From positions 124,001 to 188,000 of the forward strand of contig SUTW01000001.1 of NCBI GenBank assembly GCA_015152475.1: DNA of 64,000 nucleotides. Direction: 5' to 3'. A program made the position numbers and the translations under genes. Of the stretch, positions 18,543 through 27,633 are shown in pieces. Each line of letters begins with the position of its first letter. The stretch's first letter is position 1. A model generated the notes under the pieces. It was not told the origin of the DNA and did not search any database. It saw only the letters and a program-made list of their open reading frames with translations. Source of the DNA: Cyanobacteria bacterium SIG30 (GTDB lineage Bacteria; Cyanobacteriota; Vampirovibrionia; Gastranaerophilales; Gastranaerophilaceae).

Positions 18543-20018
18543 ATGGAAACTACACACAAAAGCATTCGTGACACAAGAGTACAAAAATTAACAGATTTAA
18601 TAGATAAGGGTGTTAATCCTTATGCATATTCATATGACAAAAATGCATCAGCTAAATTTTTACAAGAAAAATATAAAGATTTAGAAGCAGGTATTGAAAC
18701 GGATGACAATTATAAAGTTTCCGGAAGAATTATGGCAATCAGAAATTCTGGTATGTTCATTGACCTTATGGACCCAACTGGGAAAATTCAAATCTTCTCT
18801 CATAAAGAAAATTTATCAGAAGACCAACTTGCCATTGTAAAATTATTGGATGTGGGCGATATCGCTGGTTTTGAAGGTACAATAAGAAGAACTCCAAGAG
18901 GCGAATTAAGTATAAAAACTACAAATGTTAAAATTTTATCAAAATCATTGATACCATTACCTGAAAAATTCCATGGTTTAACTGATGTTGAAATTCGTTA
19001 TCGTCAAAGATATGTTGACATGATTATGAATGAAGATGTTAGAGATACTTTCCAAAAAAGAAGTTTGATTATTCAAAAAATTAGAGAATATTTAGCAAAA
19101 CAAGACTTCCTTGAAGTTGAAACCCCAACACTTCAAACTATGGCATCAGGCGCAAACGCAAGACCATTCAACACATTCCACAATGCTCTTGATATGGATT
19201 TAACTTTAAGAATAGCTCTTGAATTATATCTAAAAAGATTAATTGTTGGTGGTGTTTCAGAAAGAGTATATGAAATCGGAAAATGTTTCAGAAATGAAGG
19301 AATTGATACTCGTCACAACCCTGAATTCACTATGATTGAATTATATCAGGCATATGCTGACTATAACGATATGATGACATTAACAGAAAACATGGTTGCA
19401 TATGTTGCTCAAGAAGTTCTAGGTACAACAAAAATCCAATATGGTGAAAATGAAATAGATTTAACTCCTCCTTGGGACAGAAAAACAATGCTTGGCTCTA
19501 TAAAGGAAGTAACAGGAATTGATTTCTTATCTTTCTACACAGCTCAAGAAGCAATTGAAGCAGCAAGAAAAATAAATGTTCATGTTGACGACAATATGAA
19601 CTGGGGACAAGTTGTTGAAGCAGTTTTTGAAGAAAAAATTGAACCTAGCCTAATTCAACCTTGCCACATCATAGATTACCCAAGAGAAATTTCTCCTCTT
19701 GCAAAAATTCACAGAAACAATGACCGTTTAACTGAACGTTTTGAAACAAGAGTTAATGGTTGGGAAATTGCAAACGCATTTTCAGAATTAACTGACCCAA
19801 TTGATCAAAGAAGCAGATTTGAAGACCAATCAAAAGCTAAGGCTGAAGGTGATGAAGAAGCAATGGAAATTGATGAAGACTTTATTAATGCACTAGAACA
19901 CGGTATGCCTCCAACAGGCGGTATGGGAATGGGTATAGACAGACTTGTTATGTTGCTTACAAATTCTCCTTCAATCAGAGACGTTATAGCATTCCCTACT
20001 TTAAAACCAAGAGCATAA
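18543..20018 (+). CDS. lysS: Lysyl-tRNA synthetase, class II
   Basis: 491 residues. N-terminal OB-fold anticodon-binding domain (about 55-150, including VSGRIMAIRNSGMFIDLMDPTGKIQIF). The class II catalytic core has motif 1 near FLEVETPTLQTMASGANARPF, motif 2 KCFRNEGIDTRHNPEFTMIE, and motif 3 GMGMGIDRLVMLL. Charges tRNA-Lys. A TAGGAGAAAA Shine-Dalgarno fixes the start. The patatin gene follows after four bases. Confidence 0.97.
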   Translation: METTHKSIRDTRVQKLTDLIDKGVNPYAYSYDKNASAKFLQEKYKDLEAGIETDDNYKVSGRIMAIRNSGMFIDLMDPTGKIQIFSHKENLSEDQLAIVKLLDVGDIAGFEGTIRRTPRGELSIKTTNVKILSKSLIPLPEKFHGLTDVEIRYRQRYVDMIMNEDVRDTFQKRSLIIQKIREYLAKQDFLEVETPTLQTMASGANARPFNTFHNALDMDLTLRIALELYLKRLIVGGVSERVYEIGKCFRNEGIDTRHNPEFTMIELYQAYADYNDMMTLTENMVAYVAQEVLGTTKIQYGENEIDLTPPWDRKTMLGSIKEVTGIDFLSFYTAQEAIEAARKINVHVDDNMNWGQVVEAVFEEKIEPSLIQPCHIIDYPREISPLAKIHRNNDRLTERFETRVNGWEIANAFSELTDPIDQRSRFEDQSKAKAEGDEEAMEIDEDFINALEHGMPPTGGMGMGIDRLVMLLTNSPSIRDVIAFPTLKPRA

Positions 20019-20022
20019 AAAT

Positions 20023-21207
20023 ATGAAAAATCGTAAAGATTATTATTGCATATTTGGTGGTGGTGGCATAAGAGGTGTTGCTTATGTTGGAGCACTAAAA
20101 GCACTTGAAGAAGCAAATGTTAACATAAAAGGATTTGCTGGTTCATCTGTTGGTGCAATTATTGCAACCTTAACTGCCATTGGCTATACCACAGATGAAA
20201 TCAAAGATATAGTAATGGAAGTCGGTTTAGGGCTTTTTAGCGATTTAAATCTTGATATTGTTAAAGGCTTTTCTTTTTCCAAGGGTGAAATATTCAGCAA
20301 CTGGATAAAAGAGCTTGTTGAAAAAAAATTTTACGGAAGCAAATATAACAAAAAAAATGAACCTGTAAGATTTAAAGATTTAGATAAAGATTTAGTTATT
20401 ATGTCTGTAAATCTTACTGATTCGGAATTCCATGAATTTTCAAGATATACAACTCCTGATTTTGAAATTGCAAAAGCAGTTAGAGTTTCTGTAAGTATGC
20501 CAGGTTTATTTCAACCAGTTGAAAATGGTGAAACACTCCTTGCAGATGGTGACCTTATGAAAAGCTGGCCAATGTGGAGATTAACAAATAGTCTCCGCCC
20601 TGATAATTGCAGAATTCTTGAATTTAGACTGGAAGATATGCACAGAAATAAAAAAATCGACAATCTTGTAACATATATAAATGCTGTTTATAACACGGTT
20701 ACTGGTTTTGCAACTAAATTTATTACTGAATTATATTCGCAAAAAGATAAATTTGATTACATAAGATTGAATACAAAAAATGTAAGCGTTGTAGATTTTA
20801 CCATTTCAAAAGAAAAAAAAGAAGAAATGATAGAAATTGGTTATCAAACAACAAAAGAATATTTTGAAAAAATATTACCTAAAAAAAGAGAAAAATTATT
20901 CAAAGAACATTATGGAACATATATGATGTTACTTGATATTGAACATTATTTGAAAAAAGATAATTATAGAAAAGCAAATGAAGTTTTAGGTGAACTTTTC
21001 ATAAACTTATGCGAATACAAAAGAACAATGGATGTTGACATTTATAACAAAATTATCAAATTTAAAGACATATTTAAAGCCAATTACACAAAAAAACAAA
21101 TAGGATTTTTAAATTTTGATAAAACTGAAAATAAAAATGTTATTATGGCGACATTTAATGAAGTTTTAAGTATAATGAAAGAAAAAACAGAAGAATTGAA
21201 AAAGTAA
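20023..21207 (+). CDS. Patatin-like phospholipase
   Basis: 394 residues. The oxyanion glycine motif GGGGIRGVAYVGAL is at residues 10-23, the nucleophile is Ser42 in GSSVG (40-44), and the catalytic Asp175 sits in ADGD. This is a complete Ser-Asp patatin dyad, so an active lipid acyl hydrolase is likely. The C-terminal part (about 260-394) is charged and helical and I do not recognise it. No signal peptide. It has no Shine-Dalgarno of its own and is probably translated with lysS. Some patatins are secreted effectors, but nothing in the sequence shows export here. Confidence 0.85.
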   Translation: MKNRKDYYCIFGGGGIRGVAYVGALKALEEANVNIKGFAGSSVGAIIATLTAIGYTTDEIKDIVMEVGLGLFSDLNLDIVKGFSFSKGEIFSNWIKELVEKKFYGSKYNKKNEPVRFKDLDKDLVIMSVNLTDSEFHEFSRYTTPDFEIAKAVRVSVSMPGLFQPVENGETLLADGDLMKSWPMWRLTNSLRPDNCRILEFRLEDMHRNKKIDNLVTYINAVYNTVTGFATKFITELYSQKDKFDYIRLNTKNVSVVDFTISKEKKEEMIEIGYQTTKEYFEKILPKKREKLFKEHYGTYMMLLDIEHYLKKDNYRKANEVLGELFINLCEYKRTMDVDIYNKIIKFKDIFKANYTKKQIGFLNFDKTENKNVIMATFNEVLSIMKEKTEELKK

Positions 21208-21228
21208 TAAATTAGAAAGGATACAATC

Positions 21229-22182
21229 TTGGGAAAAAAATTTAGAATAGGTGTAGACATTGGTGGCACTAATATTAAAATAGCTTTAGTTGATATGGAA
21301 GGTAACATAGTATATTCAAACACAACTCCAACACGTGCAGAAATGGGTTATGAATATACAATAAATAGTATTAAACAAGCAATAACAGATTTAATGAAAG
21401 AAACAAAAACAGACAAAACTGTTATTGAAGCTATTGGCTTCGGTTTCCCTGGTCAAATCGACTATAAAGAAGGGGTTGTTAAAATTTTACCAAATATCCC
21501 AGGTTGGATAAATGTTCCTGTTAAAAAAATTATCGAAGATGATTTTGGTATTCCAACATTCTTGGATAATGACGTAAGATGTGCAGCACTTGGTGAATTA
21601 AATTATGGCGCTGGCAAAAACTGTCAAAACCTTATTTGTATAACTGTTGGAACAGGTATAGGTTCAGGAATAATTTTAAACGGCAAACTCGTAAGAGGCG
21701 CATCAAATGCAGCTGGCGAATTAGGGCATATTAAAATGACTATGGAAGATGGTCCTTTATGTGGTTGCGGAGATTACGGCTGTTTTGAGGCATATGCTTC
21801 AGGTCCAAATATTGTTGCAATGGCAAAAGAATATTTAAAAGGCGGAAAAAGCGCAAAATTCAGAGAACTTGCAACAGAAGAATTAAGCCCATACATTGTA
21901 GCTCAAGCAGCTTTACAAGGTGATGTTGTTGCTAAACAAATATATAAAAAAATAGGTAAAATTATAGGTCTTGGTTTAACATCAGTTGTTAACTTACTAA
22001 ACCCAGAAAGAATAATTATAGGTGGCGGTGTTGCTGATGCCGGAGACATTCTTCTTGAACCAATTAAAGAAACTATTTTAGACCGCGCAATGCCTATTCA
22101 AAAAAATGCTGTAGAAATTGTACATGCACAACTTGGTAACACGGCAGGTGTTATAGGTGCAAGTCTGTTGATTGAAAGCTAA
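21229..22182 (+). CDS. ROK-family glucokinase
   Basis: 317 residues from a TTG start preceded by GAAAGGA. The N-terminal phosphate-binding loop is VDIGGTNIKIALVD. Catalytic FLDNDVRCAALGE and VGTGIGSGII follow. GELGHIKM leads to the ROK zinc motif CGCGDYGCFE. ATP-dependent sugar phosphorylation, most likely glucose to glucose-6-phosphate. No DNA-binding domain, so it is a kinase and not a ROK repressor. holA starts two bases after its stop. Confidence 0.9.
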   Translation: MGKKFRIGVDIGGTNIKIALVDMEGNIVYSNTTPTRAEMGYEYTINSIKQAITDLMKETKTDKTVIEAIGFGFPGQIDYKEGVVKILPNIPGWINVPVKKIIEDDFGIPTFLDNDVRCAALGELNYGAGKNCQNLICITVGTGIGSGIILNGKLVRGASNAAGELGHIKMTMEDGPLCGCGDYGCFEAYASGPNIVAMAKEYLKGGKSAKFRELATEELSPYIVAQAALQGDVVAKQIYKKIGKIIGLGLTSVVNLLNPERIIIGGGVADAGDILLEPIKETILDRAMPIQKNAVEIVHAQLGNTAGVIGASLLIES

Positions 22183-22184
22183 AA

Positions 22185-23174
22185 ATGCCAATACATCTTC
22201 TATGGGGAGATGAAGATTTTAATATAGAAGAAAAAATAAAAGAATTCAAAAAAACTATATTGAAAGATGACATTAACCCACTTAATTACAGAAAAATAGA
22301 CAATCCGTCTTTTGTGAAGCTTGAAGAAATTTTGAGAACACAAGGGATGATGTTTGGCGACATTTTATTTATCATAAATGCCAATAAATATTTTATAAAC
22401 GAAGGCAAAGCCTCTTTTATAACTGAAAAAGAAACTGATGAGATTGTAAAATGTATTCAGGAATTACCAAGTTCAATACACGTTGTTTTTGTATGTAAAG
22501 TTGAACCTGAATCAAATAAAAAACCTGACAGCAGAAAAAAATTATACAAAGCAGTAGACAAATATGGAACAATTGAAAACTTCCCAATGTTTAAACCATG
22601 GGAAACTCAAAAAGCTGTTATTTGGGTGAAAAACAGAGCCAAAAAATTAAAACTTGAAATAAGTCAGGAAAATGCAGAAAAATTGATAATGAACGTTGGA
22701 ATGTCTTTGCGTGCACTAAATAACAATCTTGAAAAATTGGCGCTTTTGGCTCATCCAAACAACGTTATAACTGAAAAAATATTAAATAGCATTGTATTTG
22801 ATAATGCAGATGTTTTTAAAGTTACAGATTTAATTGTTCAGGGCAACTTTGTTAAGGCTTTATCTGAAATAATCAAGCTTACAGAAAAAAAAGAGCCGCT
22901 TGCAATTATGGCGGTTTTGCAAACAGCTATTACAAAATTATTGCAAATAAAAATTTATGAAACAAAATTTCCACCATCTGAAATATCAAGAAAAATCGGA
23001 CAACACGAATTTGTCGTAAAACAAAATGCAAAAAAAGTACAAAATGTAAGCACAAAAGAACTTGTAAGATTAAAACAAAATTTAACTGAAATTGAATTTA
23101 AAATAAAAACAGGACAAATTTCAGATCCTTTACTTGCATTTGAACTTGCTTTAATTGGAGATAAAAGATTATGA
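22185..23174 (+). CDS. holA: DNA polymerase III subunit delta
   Basis: 329 residues. Starts IHLLWGDEDFNIEEKI, a delta-type start with a degenerate nucleotide site. The middle and C-terminal parts match the family (LIMNVGMSLRALNNNLEKLAL, DVFKVTDLIVQGNFVKAL, and a final ISDPLLAFELALI). Delta opens the beta clamp in the clamp loader. It overlaps holB by four bases (ATGA), so the two subunits are translationally coupled. Confidence 0.9.
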   Translation: MPIHLLWGDEDFNIEEKIKEFKKTILKDDINPLNYRKIDNPSFVKLEEILRTQGMMFGDILFIINANKYFINEGKASFITEKETDEIVKCIQELPSSIHVVFVCKVEPESNKKPDSRKKLYKAVDKYGTIENFPMFKPWETQKAVIWVKNRAKKLKLEISQENAEKLIMNVGMSLRALNNNLEKLALLAHPNNVITEKILNSIVFDNADVFKVTDLIVQGNFVKALSEIIKLTEKKEPLAIMAVLQTAITKLLQIKIYETKFPPSEISRKIGQHEFVVKQNAKKVQNVSTKELVRLKQNLTEIEFKIKTGQISDPLLAFELALIGDKRL

Positions 23175-24097
23175 ATAAAATATTTGAAAAAAAATTTGGC
23201 ATAATCGCAAAATACTTTAATACTTTATTTGAAGAAAACAAAAAATTTCCACAAGCAATAGTTTTTGAAAGTCTTGATATCTTTGGTCAATATTTTTTTG
23301 CACTTGAACTTGCAAGAATATTAAATTGTATGCAAGAAAAAAAAGAAGATTGTACTTGCACAAATTGTAATTGGATTAAAGAAAATAAACACCCTGCAAT
23401 AGTAACTGTTTCACAAATAGATTTTAAAGAAGAAGGAGATACTTCAAAAACAGTTATTTCTATAAAGCAAGCAAGAAAAATAATAAATAATTTAACTCAA
23501 TCAAGTGATTTTCATAGATTTTTTATATTTTTAGATGCCAAAAAAGGTGAAATGGAAAATCATATAAGGAAACAATATGAAAAATGGAATGATTTAGGTT
23601 TTGAATTACCGGATGAAAATTGGGTTCCGTCTTTTATAACCAACAAAACATTCCACAATTCTGTTCCAAATGCGCTTTTAAAATCAATTGAAGAACCACC
23701 TGAAAGAACAACATTTATATTTTTGACAAAAAACAGGGAAGATTTAATAAACACCATAACTTCAAGAGCTATGATTTTTAAATTGCCTTGCGAAAAATTT
23801 GATTTTGATTACTCAGAAATTGCGACATTTCTTGAAAAATATCCGAATCTTGATTTAGAAGACGCTTTTACGATTTCTGAACAATTACAAGAATTTTCAA
23901 AAGAAAAAGATTTATTATCCAGAGAAATTCTAAATATGATTGAACAATATATCGGTAATTTTTTATTAAACAATCCTCATTCAGAAAAAATTAAAAACGA
24001 TTTAAAAAATGTTCAAAAGGCAAAAAGAAGAATAAACGCATCAATGACGCAAAAAAACGTATTTGAAAGCTTATTTATTGATTTAGCAACTTTCTAA
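23171..24097 (+). CDS. holB: DNA polymerase III subunit delta prime
   Basis: 308 residues. It has the AAA+ clamp-loader fold with a zinc-type cysteine cluster C-x8-C-x-C-x2-C (CMQEKKEDCTCTNCNW) after LARIL. ISIKQARKIINNL and NALLKSIEEPPERTTFIFLT are family hallmarks. The Walker A is not intact, as usual for delta prime. There is an extra segment of about 40 residues (around 125-165, starting KKGEMENHIRKQYEKW) before NALLKSIEEPP, where most family members have only a short link. The 3' end overlaps the convergent gene by 15 bases. Confidence 0.87.
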   Translation: MNKIFEKKFGIIAKYFNTLFEENKKFPQAIVFESLDIFGQYFFALELARILNCMQEKKEDCTCTNCNWIKENKHPAIVTVSQIDFKEEGDTSKTVISIKQARKIINNLTQSSDFHRFFIFLDAKKGEMENHIRKQYEKWNDLGFELPDENWVPSFITNKTFHNSVPNALLKSIEEPPERTTFIFLTKNREDLINTITSRAMIFKLPCEKFDFDYSEIATFLEKYPNLDLEDAFTISEQLQEFSKEKDLLSREILNMIEQYIGNFLLNNPHSEKIKNDLKNVQKAKRRINASMTQKNVFESLFIDLATF

Positions 24098-25540
24098 CGC
24101 ATTTGTAAATTCTTTTAAAATATCTTCTAAAAGCTGTTTATTAATTCTTGTTATTTCAACATCAACTGCATCTTTGCTGTTTATTCTGTTGTTAAAAATA
24201 TGCACAGTTTCAACTTGTATTGTTGCAAGCCCTTCGTATTTAAGGTTTATCAAAATTTCATTTGCGCCTTTAATAGCTTTGAAATAAGAATGAACAGGGC
24301 TTACTTTATATTCAGCAAAAACATATTTATTAGCATCTTTAATAAGATTTTTATATTTTTTAAATGCAGGCTCAATCACAATTAAACATTTATTTTTATA
24401 AACCTGCTTAAAAACAACTGCATTTCTTTGTGCAATCTGCATATTCTCGATTTCATCAGGAGTTTTAGATATATTATCAAGAATTCTTTGTTCTTGAACA
24501 TTTTCATTTAAAACTTCTTGCTTTTTCTTTTCAATTTTCGTTTTTAATTTATTCTTAGTTGATTTTTTATTTTGGTTAGTAGCCGTTGTCTGATTTTTTT
24601 CAAGAACGGCACTAAAAGCTTTATTTATAAGTTCATCATCAATAACGCCAGAAGTTTTTTTGAAAATTTTAACTCCATTTATATTAATTGCATCAGATGC
24701 AACAACAAGAAAACTTTCTGCATCTTGAGAAGAATCCAAAGCATTTTCTAAATTTTCTTTTATTTTATCAAATGTTCTATCTAAAACGTCAATAACACTT
24801 GCATTAATTTTATAATTAAGCCCTGCATTTTTCTTTAATCTTTCAAAAACGGCATAAGCCCCATTTAATTTAGTTTTTGGCAAGAAGATATAATATTCAT
24901 TAACATCTCTGATGCCAACTAAATCATTTATTCTTATTGATTTTTTTATTATTTTTGAAAATTCATCCAAATCATTATCTGAATCACTATTCTTAATTTT
25001 TAAAAGCATAACGCATGCTTGTTCTTTATGTTCAAGTGCGTATTCTACCTGATTTGTTAAAAATTCTTCTGAATATTTTTTAGTATAAAAACCAGTGCTT
25101 AATTGAATAATTCCAAGATTAGCCAAGAATTTTTCTTGAAGAGAAAGGTGGACTTTTTCTTCACTTTTTTGAATATTCCACATTATTCTAAATAAAAGCT
25201 CATGTTCTTTTATTGGGGATGAAATTATGTCTGAAATTCCGGCATCGAACATCTCAACTAAAAATTCTGGCGTACATTTTTGAGCGATTAAAATAATCGG
25301 AATATTTTTTAAATCTTTTTCGGCTCTTATTTTTTTTACAATTTGCAGTTTTTTATTATCATCAAATTCCGCATATAAAACTATAACATTTGGTTTTTTT
25401 TCTTTAACACAATCAAAAGCTTCAATAGTATTTGCATGTTCTACTTTATCTACATTTCTAAGCAGAACAAGTTTTGATGTAATAAATTCAGTTATTTTTA
25501 CATTGTTGCTAATAACGGCAACTGTGTTATCAAAGCTCAT
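24083..25540 (-). CDS. Pseudo-receiver plus degenerate GGDEF-like domain protein
   Basis: 485 residues. Residues 1-130 are a response-regulator receiver fold, but the phospho-acceptor Asp is Tyr56 (PNVIVLY), the N-terminal acidic pair is Ser11-Asn12, and the usual Lys-Pro is Ser-Pro (SSPIKEHEL). Residues 150-290 resemble a GGDEF domain (INDLVG, then NEYYIFLPKT in place of the GGDEF loop), so cyclase activity is unlikely. A basic low-complexity linker at about 310-345 leads to an unrecognised C-terminal domain. It probably acts as a phosphorylation-independent regulator or adaptor. Single gene; no partner kinase next to it. Confidence 0.65.
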   Translation of the reverse strand: MSFDNTVAVISNNVKITEFITSKLVLLRNVDKVEHANTIEAFDCVKEKKPNVIVLYAEFDDNKKLQIVKKIRAEKDLKNIPIILIAQKCTPEFLVEMFDAGISDIISSPIKEHELLFRIMWNIQKSEEKVHLSLQEKFLANLGIIQLSTGFYTKKYSEEFLTNQVEYALEHKEQACVMLLKIKNSDSDNDLDEFSKIIKKSIRINDLVGIRDVNEYYIFLPKTKLNGAYAVFERLKKNAGLNYKINASVIDVLDRTFDKIKENLENALDSSQDAESFLVVASDAININGVKIFKKTSGVIDDELINKAFSAVLEKNQTTATNQNKKSTKNKLKTKIEKKKQEVLNENVQEQRILDNISKTPDEIENMQIAQRNAVVFKQVYKNKCLIVIEPAFKKYKNLIKDANKYVFAEYKVSPVHSYFKAIKGANEILINLKYEGLATIQVETVHIFNNRINSKDAVDVEITRINKQLLEDILKEFTNALESC

Positions 25541-25597
25541 TTAAAAATCCTTGATTGCTGTTTAACTTAATCTTATTGTACTATTTTTTTCACATAA

Positions 25598-25626
25598 ATG
25601 ACAAATTGTTAAAATTTTGATAAAAT
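25598..25626 (+). promoter_or_regulatory. Promoter of the multi-pass membrane protein gene
   Basis: ATGACA (25598-25603), 17-bp spacer, TAAAAT (25621-25626). ATG is eight bases after the -10 and there is no Shine-Dalgarno. Confidence 0.6.
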
Positions 25627-25634
25627 AATTCATT

Positions 25635-26732
25635 ATGAAAAAAAGAAATATATTATTTTTATGTTTAATTGTAATAGTCGCAATCGCACTCCGTGTATGG
25701 AATTTAGACACATCAACAATAAATAATGATGCTTTTAATTTAAATATACCAAATGATTTTTTTGCATTTTTCTTTACAAATGCAACTGGAATAATACATT
25801 CTTTTTATTTAAAAATCTACTCAATTTTAAACTTAGATAAAATATTGCCTTATGCATCAATTCTGTTAGATGCAATTTCAATTATCACGCTTTATTTTCT
25901 TGGACAAGAATTTAACGATAAAAAAAATGCCGAATTAACAGGCTTGATATCATCAGGTTTTGGTGCAATCAGCGTGTTTTTAATATCAACTGCCAAAAAC
26001 AATAGCTTATATTCTTTAGTTTTTCTTTTAGCCTCACTTGTAATTTTATTTGCATTTAAAATTTTAAATACTCAAAATAAAAAATATTTTATACCACTTT
26101 CAATTTTTTCAATAATGTTATTCTTTACTTTTAATTTAAGTGTATTTTTCATTATATTTAGTTTCTTGGCAATTATTAGTTTTTATGCAAAAAAGAAAAA
26201 GACCTTGTCATCAAACATAACAACTTTTTTTGGAATTTTATTATTATTTTCACCAATAATTCCTTTTGTATTAAATGTTGTAAATACGCCTGATTATTTA
26301 AATCAATATGCACTTTCGTTTAACTTTGAACACATAATTATTTATCTAACAAATATGTTTTCTCCAAAATTAAGTCTTACAAACATATTCGAATTTTCGA
26401 ATGTCGGTTTTTGGATTTTTGTAATAATACCAAGTATTATAGGTTTTACCCTCGCTGTTATAGGTACAGCAAATAAAAAAACAACCAGTTATTGCGTAAT
26501 TACTCTTTTTATAAGTACATTTTTAAGTATGCTAATTATGTGTATTTGTGCAAAAGAAGCTCTTTTAAGCAAATATCTTATAACAGTATATCCAATATTA
26601 ATTGTTGCATTTGCAAATGGAATACCATCTTTAAAATCAAAAACTTTAAAGATAATTTTGCCGACAATATTCGCAACGATTACACTCTTCTATATAATTG
26701 CAAATAATTTAATATCAACTAAACTGTTTTAA
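25635..26732 (+). CDS. Multi-pass membrane protein, possible GT-C (PMT/GT39-like) glycosyltransferase
   Basis: 365 residues with about nine or ten hydrophobic segments. The start (ALRVWNLDTSTINNDAF) resembles the first loop of dolichyl-phosphate-mannose-type GT39/PMT_2 transferases, where an acidic pair binds the donor. Here only one Asp is clear. The middle FLGQEFNDKKNAELTGLISSGFGAISVFLISTAKNNSLYSL matches the usual GT39 second-loop style. The C-terminal soluble domain seen in many GT39 proteins is missing. Function in surface glycan or lipid modification is an inference. Its stop directly abuts the stop of the convergent gene with no gap. Confidence 0.5.
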   Translation: MKKRNILFLCLIVIVAIALRVWNLDTSTINNDAFNLNIPNDFFAFFFTNATGIIHSFYLKIYSILNLDKILPYASILLDAISIITLYFLGQEFNDKKNAELTGLISSGFGAISVFLISTAKNNSLYSLVFLLASLVILFAFKILNTQNKKYFIPLSIFSIMLFFTFNLSVFFIIFSFLAIISFYAKKKKTLSSNITTFFGILLLFSPIIPFVLNVVNTPDYLNQYALSFNFEHIIIYLTNMFSPKLSLTNIFEFSNVGFWIFVIIPSIIGFTLAVIGTANKKTTSYCVITLFISTFLSMLIMCICAKEALLSKYLITVYPILIVAFANGIPSLKSKTLKIILPTIFATITLFYIIANNLISTKLF

Positions 26733-27314
26733 TTATTTAGAAACAACAGGAGTTTTTGTGTATCTGTGGTCAATCATTGCATTTTTTTCATTTGCATTTA
26801 ATTTTGCAATATAAATTTGTTTAACAAAAGAAAATGCACCAACTGCAATACCGCCTAGAAGTGCAAGCTTGCCCTTTCCAGTTTTTAAAGTTGATTTAAA
26901 TCCTTCTTTAGTAAAGTTTTTAGAAACACCTTTGGCTAATTTTGAGAATACTTCTTTCACTGCATTAGTGCCAGTTTCTTTAGAAGCTTTTATACCTTGT
27001 TTAATTTTATCTATAACAAAAATTGCACCAACACCGGCTACTGCACCTTTTGCAAAACCAACAACAGCTTTCACCCCGCCAACACCATATTCTTTAATGT
27101 TTGTTCCTATTTTCTTTAAAGAACCAACAAAATTAGCAAATTTATCAAGAATACCTTTTTTTTGTTTCTTCTCGCCTTTAGCTGAAATTTCAACAGAATC
27201 TGTTTTAGAATCAGCTTCAAGATTTGGTTTTACATTATTAACATTTGTTTTTTGAGCATTTGCGACTTGTAATGCTAATGGTTCTGAACCGAAAGAAACT
27301 GATGATGTATTCAT
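26733..27314 (-). CDS. Small glycine-rich protein with two hydrophobic segments, unknown
   Basis: 193 residues from the ATG at 27314. An upstream in-frame ATG at 27356 is less likely, because AAGGAAGG lies just before 27314. The N-terminal 60 residues are polar (NTSSVSFGSEPLALQ and a Lys/Glu-rich stretch). Two Gly/Ala-rich hydrophobic stretches follow, GVGGVKAVVGFAKGAVAGVG and LALLGGIAVGAFSFV, separated by a Lys-rich region. No known family recognised and no signal peptide. The amphipathic, glycine-zipper look suggests membrane association. It is a stand-alone gene. Confidence 0.6.
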   Translation of the reverse strand: MNTSSVSFGSEPLALQVANAQKTNVNNVKPNLEADSKTDSVEISAKGEKKQKKGILDKFANFVGSLKKIGTNIKEYGVGGVKAVVGFAKGAVAGVGAIFVIDKIKQGIKASKETGTNAVKEVFSKLAKGVSKNFTKEGFKSTLKTGKGKLALLGGIAVGAFSFVKQIYIAKLNANEKNAMIDHRYTKTPVVSK

Positions 27315-27633
27315 GATAAAACCTTCCTTTTTTAGTATTCTACAATAATAAAACATCTAAATTTAAAAAAATGCATGAAAAATAGACAAAATCATGCAAA
27401 AACGCCGAAATACAGTGTTTTCAAGGGTAAAAAAAGAAAAATAATTTTTACATTTCTTAATATTTATTTTATTTTAAATTTTAAGAAAGAAAATTGAATA
27501 TTTTTTATAAAAAGAAAAATTATTTTTAAATTTTTATAATAAAACACCGGTAATTTTTACGACAAATAACTTGTTTTCATATATTTTTATGCAAAAATAT
27601 TATTATAGTTACATTTAAAAAAAAGGAAAAACA
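27315..27633. other. Intergenic region between the glycine-rich protein gene and fusA
   Basis: 319 bp, extremely AT-rich. On the minus strand TAGAAT (27342-27337) is a possible -10 for the gene starting at 27314. On the plus strand, AT-rich -10-like sequences around 27598-27608 and AAAAGGA before 27634 serve fusA. I see no tRNA, no convincing hairpin and no small gene. Confidence 0.6.
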
